Positions 1 through 7,282 of a DNA stretch of 38,172 nt are shown here, piece after piece. The translations under genes and the position numbers were made by a program. The stretch is from Rickettsia endosymbiont of Ixodes persulcatus (GTDB lineage: Bacteria > Pseudomonadota > Alphaproteobacteria > Rickettsiales > Rickettsiaceae), in contig JAPYLE010000237.1 in assembly GCA_027293795.1 (NCBI GenBank), positions 1-38,172 of the forward strand. Direction: 5' to 3'. The notes beneath the pieces were generated by a model. The model had not been told where the DNA came from, ran no database searches, and was given only the letters and a program-made list of their open reading frames with translations. Within the stretch, counting starts at the first letter, position 1. Each line of letters begins with the position of its first letter.

Positions 1-139
1 AAATTTATTAGGTTGTGATTTAGCAAAATGCTTTGAGATATCAATTTGATTCTTTGCTAAGATACTAACTGCAAACTTATTACTTTTTTGAAAACTGTTT
101 ATGCTAAAAGAGTTTTTATTAAGGCAAAATAATATTAAC
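1..139 (-). repeat. Inverted duplicate of part of the flavin reductase gene
   Basis: Base i of this stretch pairs with base 1379-i: positions 1-139 are the exact reverse complement of 1240-1378, with no mismatch I could find. Identity stops at 139/140, where gatB coding sequence begins. The repeat may continue to the left of the window. It carries no gene of its own, only an antisense slice of the flavin reductase gene. The ATG at 101 lies inside the duplicate, so an ORF starting there is a chimera of this antisense sequence and the gatB end. Confidence 0.93.
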
Positions 140-307
140 ACGGTAATTGACGAGGTAATAGCTGCAAATCCTGAATCTGTAAAGGGTTATAGAAGCGGTA
201 AGGATAAATTATTCGGTTTTTTTGTAGGGCAGGTAATGAAAAAAACCGACGGCAAGGCTAATCCGATACTTGTTAATCAGCTTTTAAAGGAGAAATTGGG
301 TTCTTGA
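140..307 (+). CDS. gatB: GatB C-terminal fragment (Asp/Glu-tRNA amidotransferase subunit B), 5' end missing
   Basis: Codons 140-304 plus the TGA stop encode about 55 residues matching the C-terminal GatB/YqeY tail domain: the segments [37 protein letters not shown] and [10 protein letters not shown] are typical of the helical domain that binds the tRNA D-loop/elbow. GatCAB amidates Asp-tRNA(Asn) and/or Glu-tRNA(Gln) in bacteria lacking AsnRS or GlnRS. Everything upstream of residue T (ACG at 140) is replaced by the inverted copy of flavin reductase DNA, so the rest of gatB is not present here. It may lie on another contig, or the gene may be truly truncated. The family assignment is from recognised motifs. 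Confidence 0.75.
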   Translation, partial: TVIDEVIAANPESVKGYRSGKDKLFGFFVGQVMKKTDGKANPILVNQLLKEKLGS

Positions 308-326
308 TGTTTTCTATACCAAATAT

Positions 327-351
327 CATACCGCGATCAAGTCGCGGTATG
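327..351. repeat. Small rickettsial palindrome after gatB
   Basis: A perfect 10-bp stem (cataccgcga / tcgcggtatg) around the loop tcaag. The same tip sequence recurs throughout the window (about 14690, 32072, 34640, 37370). It sits 20 bases after the gatB stop and could act as a hairpin at the 3' end of that transcript, but no T-run follows. Confidence 0.7.
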
Positions 352-386
352 ACACAGGACATGCTCAAACTTAAAACATTATTTTT

Positions 387-1112
387 ATGAAATTTCTGAA
401 AATATTTTTACTATCTTTCTTACTAGTTTCTTGTGAAAAAAAAGAAACGGAAAAAACTTTAATAGTCGGTACTGCCGCAGATAATCCTCCTTATGAATTC
501 ATCCAAGACGGAGAGATTGTCGGGATTGATATTGATATTATCAAAGCAATAAGCGAACGTTTAAATAAAAAAGTTATCATAAAAAACTTCGACTTTAACG
601 GTTTACTTGCAGCTTTGGTTAGCGAAAATATTGATGTTGCGGTAGCGGCGCTTTCCGTAACACCGGAGCGTGCCGAATATATAAGCTTTTCTGATAATTA
701 CGCTACTGCAAGATTCACCATAATATATAGAACAGGCGATAATATACAAGGTATCAAAGATCTAGAGAATAAAATGGTAGGGGTACAACTTGGCAGTGTT
801 TTAGAAAAAAAAGCACAAGATCTATCACAGACGATGAATATTAAAGTTCATTCTTTAGCAAATCATTTAATGTTAGTTGAAGAATTAAAAGCCAGAGTCA
901 TAGATGCTATTATCTCCGAAGAATTTCAGGGCGTAAAATTAAAAGAAAATAATTCAAATTTAGAAAGCAGTACTTTAGAAGAATTTTCATCCGATTTTGC
1001 TATAGGTATGTCTAAAAACTCAGGACTAATTAATGAAATTAATGAGGCAATCGATTCATTAAAAAAAGACGGAACCATTAACAAAATTATGAAAAAATGG
1101 CTGAGACAGTAA
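387..1112 (+). CDS. Amino-acid ABC transporter substrate-binding lipoprotein (SBP family 3)
   Basis: A 241-residue protein with an N-terminal signal ([16 protein letters not shown]) ending in a lipobox-like LVSC, so probably a lipoprotein tethered in the periplasm. The mature part follows the polar amino-acid binding protein fold: an early strand ([14 protein letters not shown]), the typical [14 protein letters not shown] helix, the [20 protein letters not shown] motif, a second lobe starting near KMVGVQLGS, and a C-terminal [12 protein letters not shown] helix. The family captures amino acids for an ABC importer; substrate cannot be read from sequence. A GlnP-type permease occurs at 26771-27427, unlinked, and is a plausible partner by inference. 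The last 16 bases overlap the start of the downstream flavin reductase gene, which suggests translational coupling. Confidence 0.85.
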   Translation: MKFLKIFLLSFLLVSCEKKETEKTLIVGTAADNPPYEFIQDGEIVGIDIDIIKAISERLNKKVIIKNFDFNGLLAALVSENIDVAVAALSVTPERAEYISFSDNYATARFTIIYRTGDNIQGIKDLENKMVGVQLGSVLEKKAQDLSQTMNIKVHSLANHLMLVEELKARVIDAIISEEFQGVKLKENNSNLESSTLEEFSSDFAIGMSKNSGLINEINEAIDSLKKDGTINKIMKKWLRQ

Positions 1113-1579
1113 CAGAAAGTCAATTTAAAGATGCTATGAGCCGCTTCCCTCAGGGGGTGACTATTATAACAATAAATTGCAACAATGAACTTTTTGGCTT
1201 TACTGCTAGTTCTTTTACTTCCGTATCTTTAAGACCGCCGTTAATATTATTTTGCCTTAATAAAAACTCTTTTAGCATAAACAGTTTTCAAAAAAGTAAT
1301 AAGTTTGCAGTTAGTATCTTAGCAAAGAATCAAATTGATATCTCAAAGCATTTTGCTAAATCACAACCTAATAAATTTACAAAAATTGATTATAAGCTTG
1401 GTAATAAAACCGATTGTCCTTTAATAAATGGCGCAACTTGTCATATAGAATGTAATAAATATGCTTCTTATGATGCCGGTGATCATGTTATATTTATCGG
1501 TGAAGTAATAAATACCACTATTAAAAACAATCTAAAACCTCTATTATATTTTCATAAATCTTATACAAATTTACAATAA
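1097..1579 (+). CDS. Flavin reductase-like FMN-binding protein
   Basis: A 160-residue protein of the flavin reductase-like (split-barrel FMN-binding) family: the N-terminal [17 protein letters not shown], the [21 protein letters not shown] core, [18 protein letters not shown], and the C-terminal [13 protein letters not shown] motif with an Asp-His pair. Members reduce free flavins with NAD(P)H or serve two-component monooxygenases; the partner is unknown. The start at 1097 lies inside the end of the binding-protein gene and there is no clear ribosome binding site, as expected for coupled translation; a later ATG at 1133 is possible. Bases 1240-1378 of this gene are the source of the inverted duplicate at 1-139. 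The reading frame itself is intact. Confidence 0.85.
   Translation: MAETVTESQFKDAMSRFPQGVTIITINCNNELFGFTASSFTSVSLRPPLILFCLNKNSFSINSFQKSNKFAVSILAKNQIDISKHFAKSQPNKFTKIDYKLGNKTDCPLINGATCHIECNKYASYDAGDHVIFIGEVINTTIKNNLKPLLYFHKSYTNLQ
1240..1378 (+). repeat. Source copy of the 139-base inverted repeat
   Basis: This in-gene segment of the flavin reductase is the perfect reverse complement of 1-139. The copy here is the original, because it sits in an intact reading frame, while the copy at 1-139 interrupts gatB. The two arms are separated by 1,100 bases. Confidence 0.93.
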
Positions 1580-1942
1580 AATAAATATGATAAATATCGG
1601 TCTTAGCGGTTCTACCGGTAAAATGGGGAGAACTATTGATGAAAGAATAGACGAATTTAAAAATTGCAAAATTTCGGCAAAATTTAGTAGTACTAATAGT
1701 CTGTATGATTTAGACAATTTTTGTAAAAATTCTGATGTGATCATCGATTTTTCTACCCCTGAAATATTAGAAAAATTACTTAATTATGCATTAAAACACA
1801 ATGCAAAATTAGTGATCGGAACGACAGGTCTTCAGCCTAAACATTTTAAGCTTTTAAAAAAAGCAGCTCAAACTTTACCTATTTTATATTCTGCAAATAT
1901 GAGTATAGGGGCTAATTTGCTCAGCTATTTAGCTAAAGAAGC

Positions 1943-1954
1943 AAAAAAGATATT
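1943..1954 (+). repeat. Left 12-base inverted repeat of the dapB inversion
   Basis: aaaaaagatatt at 1943-1954 is the exact reverse complement of aatatctttttt at 2156-2167. The pair bounds the inverted segment and both arms belong to native dapB coding sequence (codons AAA AAG ATA TT and ATA TCT TTT TT). Confidence 0.9.
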
Positions 1955-2155
1955 TCATGTATACCGTGAATATTCCCACCACGAAGTGAGGAAATACCTA
2001 TTTCCTCTTTTTTTCTTGGTCTGTTACCGCGATTAAATATTATATCTAAACCTTTTTCGCTTGCAATTGTTTCAGCAAGCATAATAGCAGTACCTGAGGG
2101 TGAATCTTTTTTATTACGGTGATGTATTTCTAAAATTTCAACATCGTAATCATCT
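1955..2155 (-). other. 201-base inverted segment inside dapB
   Basis: This segment encodes about 67 DapB residues on the minus strand without any stop codon, in exact register with the flanking plus-strand exon-like parts once flipped. Length is a multiple of three, and restoration loses no base. The absence of any decay indicates a very recent, reversible or artefactual event. Confidence 0.93.
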
Positions 2156-2167
2156 AATATCTTTTTT
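2156..2167 (-). repeat. Right 12-base inverted repeat of the dapB inversion
   Basis: Partner of 1943-1954. Because the two arms are complementary, the exact breakpoints within them cannot be told apart. Confidence 0.9.
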
Positions 2168-2317
2168 AGATGACAATGAAATAATCACTTTAAAACATGA
2201 AGCTCTGAATAAAAATTCTTTTGCCGACGGAGCAATTAAAGCTGCTATTTGGCTACAAGATAAACCTTCTGCTTTATATTCAATGCAAGATATTTATAAA
2301 ATTTAATTAATTATAGC

Positions 2318-2346
2318 TTGAAAAAACATCTTTAAAAGACTATATT
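2318..2346 (+). promoter_or_regulatory. Candidate sigma-70 promoter for the BI-1 gene
   Basis: TTGAAA at 2318-2323, a 17-base spacer and TATATT at 2341-2346, followed 29 bases later by the ATG at 2376. It lies in the 69-base gap after dapB. The base composition here is very AT-rich, so a chance match is possible. Confidence 0.5.
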
Positions 2347-2375
2347 TTATTATGTAAATACATAGTAGGTTACTT

Positions 2376-3086
2376 ATGATCGATTATACAAAAACTTTAA
2401 CTGCCACCTCAAAAAATAAAACTTTTGATGAAGGCTTAAGAAAATACATGCTTAAAGTATATAATTATATGGCTTTAGCACTTTTACTAACCGGCGTAGC
2501 AGCCGTAACAACTATATCAGTTGAGCCTATTTATAATCTAATGTTTCAAACCGGCTTCGGCACTATTATAATGTTTGCTCCGCTCGGTATTGCTTTATAT
2601 TTCTTTATGGGCTTCGGACGCATGAATCTGCAAACGGCACAGGTATTATTTTGGGTTTATGCCGCTTTAACCGGTATGTCGCTTGCATATTTAGCTCTTA
2701 TTTATACCGGTGCATCAATAGCGCGCACTTTCTTTATTTGTTCCTCTGTTTTTGGAGCAATGAGCTTATACGGTTATAGTACAAGTAGAGATTTGACATC
2801 TATGGGGTCATTTTTTGCAATGGGTCTTATAGGTCTTATAATCACCTCACTAGTTAACCTATTTCTAAAAAGTTCAGCTCTCTCTTTTGCTACTTCTCTT
2901 ATTGGGATAGTAGTATTTATGGGGTTAATTGCTTGGGATACTCAAAAGATTAAGTCTATGTATTACATGGCAGGAAACGATGAAGTAGGACAAAAGCTTT
3001 CTATTATGGCAGCCTTTACTTTATATTTAGATTTTATCAACCTTTTCCTATATTTAATGAGATTTTTAGGCAATAGAAGAGATTAA
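2376..3086 (+). CDS. Bax inhibitor-1 (BI-1/YccA) family membrane protein
   Basis: A 236-residue polytopic inner-membrane protein with about seven hydrophobic segments (starting at about residues 30, 57, 84, 110, 142, 170 and 205). BI-1 hallmarks are visible: the N-terminal DEGLRKYMLKVYNYMALALLL stretch before the first helix, and the C-terminal IAWDTQKIKSMY loop followed by AAFTLYLDFINLFLYLMRF, with the conserved acidic residues in the last part of the protein that in relatives form a pH-sensitive calcium-leak centre. Bacterial members include YccA, which modulates FtsH. The gene has its own promoter candidate and a weak ribosome binding site (agtaggt). HflK and HflC, which also act on FtsH, are encoded at the other end of the window. 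Confidence 0.9.
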   Translation: MIDYTKTLTATSKNKTFDEGLRKYMLKVYNYMALALLLTGVAAVTTISVEPIYNLMFQTGFGTIIMFAPLGIALYFFMGFGRMNLQTAQVLFWVYAALTGMSLAYLALIYTGASIARTFFICSSVFGAMSLYGYSTSRDLTSMGSFFAMGLIGLIITSLVNLFLKSSALSFATSLIGIVVFMGLIAWDTQKIKSMYYMAGNDEVGQKLSIMAAFTLYLDFINLFLYLMRFLGNRRD

Positions 3087-3145
3087 AAAAATCTTTATAC
3101 TTTTCTATGTCTATACGGACAAATAATTTAACCTCGATGATCACC

Positions 3146-3180
3146 AATAGCGGATTATGTAATAATTCGCTATTTGCGTT
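3146..3180 (+). repeat. 35-base repeat shared with 20933-20967
   Basis: Bases 3146-3180 match 20933-20967 at 33 of 35 positions. Here the repeat lies inside a hairpin with arms tcaccaa (3141-3147) and ttggtga (3180-3186) and inner stem tagcg/cgcta. The two copies sit in unrelated spacers, so this is a dispersed palindromic family. Confidence 0.75.
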
Positions 3181-3263
3181 TGGTGACTATTCTGCATTAA
3201 GTATAGTAGTATCTATCTATATATACTGCTAAATCTCTTATCATGAGAGTCCATAATCTGCAT

Positions 3264-3368
3264 TCATACAGCAACATTATCTCCTGGCTTTTTTCTTCTT
3301 TCATAATTTGACATTGCATTCTCAAATTGCTCTGAACTAGCTCCAAGTAAATAATATTTATTTATTAA
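3264..3368 (-). pseudogene. Possible C-terminal gene remnant, unidentified
   Basis: The minus strand is open for about 34 codons ending at a TGA (3264-3266), reading YYLLGASSEQFENAMSNYER then RKKPGDNVAV. The composition looks protein-like and is unlike the palindromic repeats around it. There is no start codon before an upstream stop. I do not recognise the family; it could be the tail of a lost gene or chance. Confidence 0.3.
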
Positions 3369-3515
3369 TTATTGCAAATAATTTTTTAAAACTGTTTTGG
3401 ACATTGCCTAAAAAGAATTGCTTTGTATGATAGGCTTAAATGCTTCGATGCCATGATGATGTCTAGATTCGTAGCTTTAAGTGTTCTTGTCGCATGGATC
3501 AAAAAAACACTCTTA

Positions 3516-3634
3516 TGTCATTCCCGCGGGAGCGGGAATCCAGTCATTAAAAAGTATAAACACACTAAATTTTTAAAATTAAAGGCTTACATAATTTCGC
3601 TTTTTTCTGGATTCCTGCTTACGCGGGAATGACA
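3516..3634. repeat. Rickettsial palindromic element (tgtcattcccgc type)
   Basis: Left tip at 3516-3543 (tgtcattcccgcgggagcgg then gaatccag) and right tip at 3607-3634 (ctggattcctgcttacgcgg then gaatgaca) are largely complementary, giving a long hairpin with a roughly 63-base AT-rich centre. The same architecture occurs at 10166-10301. It is preceded by the recurring cgcatggatca module at 3490-3500. Confidence 0.8.
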
Positions 3635-3706
3635 TCGAATCGCTATACCTAGGCCATGCAATAATGCCAAGCCTGTAGCGAGATCCATAAATATTTGTTT
3701 TACTGG

Positions 3707-3729
3707 ATACCGTGGAGGGGCCACGGTAT
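3707..3729. repeat. Palindromic tip of the ataccgtgg type
   Basis: A 9-bp stem (ataccgtgg / ccacggtat) around agggg, followed by gacatcgg. It lies 45 bases downstream of the aspS stop in the minus direction and is a member of the family seen at 14681, 34635 and 37368. Confidence 0.7.
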
Positions 3730-3773
3730 GACATCGGAGCGTTTTTCAAGAGCCTAGCAACAACTATAAATTC

Positions 3774-5582
3774 TTATTCTTTCTCTGCATTTTTTCTAGC
3801 AGACGGTGAGAGCATAATGCTTAGCTCTTTTAGAGCTTTATCTTCTACATAGCTTGGGGCGTTCATAAGTAAATCTTCCGCTTGTTGGTTTAAAGGAAAT
3901 GCAATTATTTCTCTTATATTTGTGGCTTCTGCAAGCAGCATAACAATTCGGTCAATTCCTGGAGCTATTCCGCCATGTGGTGGAGCACCAAACTTAAACG
4001 CTCTAATCATACCGCCAAATCTCTTATCAACTTCCTCCTCACTATAACCTGCTATGGAAAATGCTTTATACATAATTTCCAGCTTGTGGTTTCTAATAGC
4101 ACCGCTGGAAAGTTCAATACCGTTACAAACAATATCATACTGGTATGCGGTAAGCTCTAACAACTCTTCTGTTGTTTTAGCATTTTCTAAAGCATCTAAA
4201 CCGCCTTGCGGCATAGAAAACGGATTATGGCTAAAATCAATTTTACCTGTTTCTTCATTTAATTCATAGAATGGAAAATCAGTAATCCAGCAGAATTTAA
4301 AGCAATCTTTTTCAAGTAAATCAAGCTCATCGCTAAGTCTTATTCTAACCTTACCGGCAAGTTTGGCAGCTTTTTCTTTTTTATCGCTAGCAAAAAATAC
4401 GGCATCACCGTTACTTATATTGGCAGTAGCCTTTAGGCTCTCTAATTGCTGCGGGCTTAAGAATTTTGCTACCGGTCCTTTTGCTTTACCGCTTTCACTA
4501 AACTGGATATAACCAAGTCCTATTGCTCCTTCAGATATCGCAAACTCTATCATTTTATCGAAGAAACTACGAGGTTGTGCTGCTGCTTTAGGTGCAGGAA
4601 TTGCACGAACGACACTACCTTTTTTGATATTTTCTCTAAAAATTATAAAATCGGAATCTCTAAATATTTCCGTTACGTCAGCAATTATGATAGGGTTACG
4701 CAAATCAGGCTTATCAGAGCCGTATTTTAGCATAGATTCATTATATGGGATACGGATAAAAGGGGTCTCTGATACTTGCTTGTATGTAAATTTAGTGAAT
4801 AAATTATGCATCACAGACTCAATAGTACTAAATACGTCTTCCTGTGTAACAAAAGACATTTCTACGTCTAGCTGATAAAACTCACCAGGGGATCTATCGG
4901 CTCTTGCATCTTCATCCCGAAAACAAGGAGCAATTTGGAAATAACGATCAAACCCTGAAACCATTAAAAGCTGCTTGAATTGCTGAGGTGCTTGCGGTAG
5001 TGCATAAAACTTACCGGGATGGATTCTACTAGGCACTAAGAAATCCCTAGCTCCCTCAGGTGAGCTTGCCGTTAGGATCGGTGTTTGAAATTCAGTAAAA
5101 CCTCTTGCCGTCATCAAATGACGAATATGAGAAATAATTTGCGAGCGGAGTATTATATTATTATGTAATTTCTCACGTCTAAGATCTAAAAAGCGACGTT
5201 TAAGCCTCGAATCTTCTGGAGCGTCTTTTTCGGTATTAATAACAAAAGGTAGAGTATCTGCTGCTGATTCAACAATAAATTCTCCAGCTAATATTTCAAT
5301 ATGACCAGTCGTAAGCGTATCATTAATAGTATCCCCTGATCTTGCTACAACTTTACCAATAACCGTAATTACCGACTCATAACGCAAACGACTAGCCGCC
5401 TCCATAAGCTGGAGGTTTTGATCTGTAAACACGATTTGAGTTATACCGTAATGATCACGTAAATCTATGAAAACTAGATTACCGTGATCTCTTCTTCTAT
5501 GTACCCAACCTGACAATTTAACTTCTTTTCCTACATCGGATATTTGTAATTCGTTACAATTATGAGTTCTATATTGATGCAT
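3774..5582 (-). CDS. aspS: Aspartate-tRNA ligase (probably non-discriminating)
   Basis: A 602-residue bacterial-type class IIb AspRS: N-terminal OB-fold anticodon domain ([18 protein letters not shown]), catalytic core with motif 2 ([19 protein letters not shown]), an inserted GAD domain in the middle and motif 3 near the C-terminus ([16 protein letters not shown], with the conserved Arg). Length is normal. Residue H33 in RRRDHG matches the His that marks non-discriminating AspRS in Pseudomonas, where E. coli has Leu; such enzymes also charge tRNA(Asn), which GatCAB then amidates. That agrees with gatB in this window. The start ATG at 5582 is preceded by a good promoter candidate at 5618-5646. 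I infer the non-discriminating activity from one residue and from context. Confidence 0.97.
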   Translation of the reverse strand: MHQYRTHNCNELQISDVGKEVKLSGWVHRRRDHGNLVFIDLRDHYGITQIVFTDQNLQLMEAASRLRYESVITVIGKVVARSGDTINDTLTTGHIEILAGEFIVESAADTLPFVINTEKDAPEDSRLKRRFLDLRREKLHNNIILRSQIISHIRHLMTARGFTEFQTPILTASSPEGARDFLVPSRIHPGKFYALPQAPQQFKQLLMVSGFDRYFQIAPCFRDEDARADRSPGEFYQLDVEMSFVTQEDVFSTIESVMHNLFTKFTYKQVSETPFIRIPYNESMLKYGSDKPDLRNPIIIADVTEIFRDSDFIIFRENIKKGSVVRAIPAPKAAAQPRSFFDKMIEFAISEGAIGLGYIQFSESGKAKGPVAKFLSPQQLESLKATANISNGDAVFFASDKKEKAAKLAGKVRIRLSDELDLLEKDCFKFCWITDFPFYELNEETGKIDFSHNPFSMPQGGLDALENAKTTEELLELTAYQYDIVCNGIELSSGAIRNHKLEIMYKAFSIAGYSEEEVDKRFGGMIRAFKFGAPPHGGIAPGIDRIVMLLAEATNIREIIAFPLNQQAEDLLMNAPSYVEDKALKELSIMLSPSARKNAEKE

Positions 5583-5617
5583 TTTTATTTTTTTATTATA
5601 CGGTTCCCCCCTATATT

Positions 5618-5646
5618 ATTATACATAAAATTGTGGATTTTCGCAA
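5618..5646 (-). promoter_or_regulatory. Candidate sigma-70 promoter for aspS
   Basis: On the minus strand: TTGCGA (5646-5641), a 17-base spacer and TATAAT (5623-5618), 35 bases before the aspS ATG at 5582. Both boxes are near consensus and spacing is optimal. A G-rich stretch (ggggggaa) follows in the leader. Confidence 0.6.
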
Positions 5647-5661
5647 ATAAAAACTAAAAAT

Positions 5662-6093
5662 TTATCTTGATAATGTAGGAACATTCTTTTGTTTTGGCAA
5701 TGATTGGATATGATTCTGTTGTTGAGGTTTTACTTGATTTAACTCACCTTTAATCCATTCATATATTGCTTTCTTAGGGTTTTTAATTATCTCCGCAACA
5801 TTTTCTACTAAATTTATTATTCCTTTAATTAACGGTAATAACTCCTCTTTAATTTTATTTATAGGATTATTATTTACTTGTAATTTTTCTTGATTTTCGC
5901 TTGATAGATTACCAAATATCTTATTCATTCTTAACTGAAGATCATTGCGTTCAAGATCTTTTTCTCTAAAATGTGATTTAAGTGTTCTATCAACTTCTTT
6001 TTGTTCTTCCGGAGTTAAATTCTTATATTTATTAATAAGCTCATCCGCTTCCTTTCGTTGTTCCGGTGCAATATTTTCAGAAATATTTGGCAT
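5662..6093 (-). CDS. Unknown small charged protein, 143 residues
   Basis: I do not recognise the family. The first half is rich in Lys, Glu and Asn and probably helical (repeated PEEQKEV/PEQRKEA-like segments: APEQRKEADELINKYKNL and TPEEQKEVDRTLKSHF), followed by a more hydrophobic amphipathic stretch (LLPLIKGIINLVENVAEII) and a Pro/Gln-rich tail. No signal peptide and no clear membrane span. The two short similar segments suggest an internal duplication. It sits 85 bases after mipZ and 79 bases before aspS on the same strand. The normal codon use and ATG start argue that it is a real gene, probably restricted to Rickettsia. Confidence 0.7.
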   Translation of the reverse strand: MPNISENIAPEQRKEADELINKYKNLTPEEQKEVDRTLKSHFREKDLERNDLQLRMNKIFGNLSSENQEKLQVNNNPINKIKEELLPLIKGIINLVENVAEIIKNPKKAIYEWIKGELNQVKPQQQNHIQSLPKQKNVPTLSR

Positions 6094-6178
6094 TTGTTTC
6101 TCTTAAAAAGTTAAAACATATTAATTTTGCACGTTATATATACTTTTTAACTTTATACAAGAAAAACTTTAATAGAAA

Positions 6179-6973
6179 TTAACCTTTAAACATAGTCTTA
6201 ATACCTAAAAAGCCTAAAAAATTTCGTAATTCTTGACGTGCAAGCACATGTGAGCTATTAAATCCTCTATCATATTTTGCAGTTTTTAGATCAAGTAATG
6301 TTAAACCTTGCAAAAATAATTCCCTATATATTACACGTTCGCTAAATCCCTCTGCGAGTTTAAAGTTAATTCTTTTAGCAAGTTTAGCTAATACATTTCC
6401 TACACGTCTTTTATTTAATGCATCAAGGTTACTTAAACGATTACGAAGTATTATCCAATCTATACTGACTCTATCACGACTAGCACGCTCCATTTTCTGT
6501 TCCCAAATCATTTGACTATAGATTGATGGGCTAATAATTTCGTCCTTGCTATCGATTTTTGCTATCACGTCTAAATCTAGAAAGCTATCATTAATCGGTG
6601 TAATAATCATATCGGCATAAGAATGAGCAAGCCTTGATAAAGGAGTATGGCTGCCTGGGGTATCAATCACTATATAATCGGCATCCTGATTATTTTTGAG
6701 TACCTGCTCAAAACTCTTTGCTTGCTCTTCTACTTCACTTTCCGATATATGAAAATGTTTCGGTACTAATACAGGTTTATCAGGATTTTGTTTATTATAT
6801 AAATCTCGATTTTTTAAATAATTTGTTAAAGAACTTTGACGTGAATCGGTATCTATACTTACTACCGAATAATTTTGATAAAGCAGAGCTATTATTAGAT
6901 GCATAGAACAGGTAGTTTTACCTGCTCCTCCTTTTTCATTACCTATAACAAAAATATAAGGTTTACTGTTCAT
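6179..6973 (-). CDS. mipZ: MipZ-type ParA/MinD ATPase (division plane positioning)
   Basis: A 264-residue deviant Walker ATPase. The P-loop is GNEKGGAGKTT (residues 11-21), with VVSIDTDSRQSSLTNYLKNR as switch I and VIDTPGSHTPLSRLAH as the Walker B/switch II region; the C-terminal half (DWIILRNRLSNLDALNKRRV, then LAEGFSERVIYRELFLQGLT) is the part characteristic of MipZ rather than of chromosome-segregation ParA. In Caulobacter MipZ forms gradients from the ParB-bound poles and inhibits FtsZ, placing division at midcell; Rickettsia lacks MinCDE as far as I know. I chose the ATG at 6973, preceded by gaaaagaag, over the in-frame TTG at 6994, because the P-loop strand begins right after it and the longer leader overlaps a palindrome. 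Confidence 0.9.
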   Translation of the reverse strand: MNSKPYIFVIGNEKGGAGKTTCSMHLIIALLYQNYSVVSIDTDSRQSSLTNYLKNRDLYNKQNPDKPVLVPKHFHISESEVEEQAKSFEQVLKNNQDADYIVIDTPGSHTPLSRLAHSYADMIITPINDSFLDLDVIAKIDSKDEIISPSIYSQMIWEQKMERASRDRVSIDWIILRNRLSNLDALNKRRVGNVLAKLAKRINFKLAEGFSERVIYRELFLQGLTLLDLKTAKYDRGFNSSHVLARQELRNFLGFLGIKTMFKG

Positions 6974-6988
6974 AATATACTTCTTTTC

Positions 6989-7022
6989 TTTCAAAAGGAG
7001 TATGCAATAATCCTTTTGAAAG
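6989..7022. repeat. Hairpin upstream of mipZ
   Basis: ctttcaaaagga and tccttttgaaag form a perfect 12-bp stem with a short loop immediately upstream of the mipZ ribosome binding site. It could fold in the mipZ leader RNA. It also forms the edge of the dispersed repeat at 7015-7139. Confidence 0.65.
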
Positions 7023-7139
7023 AAGTTTTAAATAATGGGTATTCAAGATGAAAAGCGGTCCCATCCCGAATACCCATTTAATTATGTTTTATTCTAACTA
7101 TTCTTCATTTATCAGGAGTATATATTCCGAATAAACGAA
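7015..7139. repeat. Dispersed repeat related to 22259-22385
   Basis: Shares with 22259-22385 the blocks agttttaaataatg, atgaaaagc and cttcat..tat..aggagtat in the same order and at similar spacing. It includes a hairpin with an 11-bp stem (aatgggtattc 7034-7044 / gaatacccatt 7068-7078). No coding potential. Lies between pepA and mipZ. Confidence 0.5.
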
Positions 7140-7146
7140 GAGTAAG

Positions 7147-7282
7147 TATACTACTATTAAATATAAAGTGGTATACGAAGATCAACTTCAAAAGAGCAAG
7201 GGGTTCACAAGACGAGGAATGGAGCGTATACTTAATACGTGTAGAACGACGTAGCCAATTTTTGAAGTTCATCGAGTATATT
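7147..7282. repeat. Palindromic element overlapping the pepA 3' end
   Basis: Near-complementary arms gatcaacttcaaaa (about 7179) and ttttgaagttcatc (about 7260) enclose a roughly 65-base GC-richer centre (caaggggttcacaagacg and following). The right arm runs into the last codons and stop of pepA (7269-7282), so the element supplies the pepA C-terminus or abuts it. The tail block ccaatttttgaa resembles one at 27615-27630. Confidence 0.65.

Larger units (their letters stand above)
1587..2306 (+). pseudogene. dapB: dapB (4-hydroxy-tetrahydrodipicolinate reductase) broken by an internal inversion
   Basis: DapB makes tetrahydrodipicolinate with NAD(P)H in the diaminopimelate/lysine pathway. The first 123 codons are normal: nucleotide-binding [29 protein letters not shown] and [11 protein letters not shown]. 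The frame then reads nonsense and stops at 2036. The missing middle is present on the opposite strand at 1955-2155: reading the reverse complement gives [18 protein letters not shown] (catalytic His and Lys, PSGTA loop) and [15 protein letters not shown]. The sense strand resumes at 2156 with [20 protein letters not shown]. Putting the segment back restores one frame of 239 codons and stop at 2306, the usual family length. As written the gene cannot give functional DapB. It starts 8 bases after the flavin reductase stop, so the two are probably cotranscribed. Confidence 0.93.
3087..3773. other. 687-base repeat-rich intergenic region
   Basis: No intact gene. It contains, in order: a palindrome around 3141-3186 whose core is repeated at 20933; a 34-codon open remnant on the minus strand at 3264-3368; a modular repeat at 3385-3510 resembling 10090-10165 (shared cctaaaaagaattgctt and atgcttcgatg blocks); a palindromic element at 3516-3634; and a hairpin at 3707-3729. 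Plus-strand ORFs here run through repeat sequence and have no protein-like features. Confidence 0.75.

Noticed and set aside
101-307. A 68-residue ORF starting at ATG 101
   Set aside because: Its first 13 codons are antisense flavin reductase DNA from the inverted duplicate; only codons from 140 are gatB, so the start is not a real gene start.
1955-2155. A short antisense gene on the minus strand
   Set aside because: The encoded residues are exactly the missing middle of DapB, in register with both flanks, so this is an inversion and not an independent gene.
2100-2306. A separate 68-residue ORF after the dapB stop
   Set aside because: It reads backwards through the inverted dapB segment and then joins the genuine dapB C-terminus; it is part of the broken dapB.
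3423-3632. A 69-residue ORF
   Set aside because: Almost entirely palindromic and modular repeat sequence, with no protein-like features.
6974-6994. A TTG start for mipZ
   Set aside because: The ATG at 6973 has a better ribosome binding site and gives the normal MipZ N-terminus.
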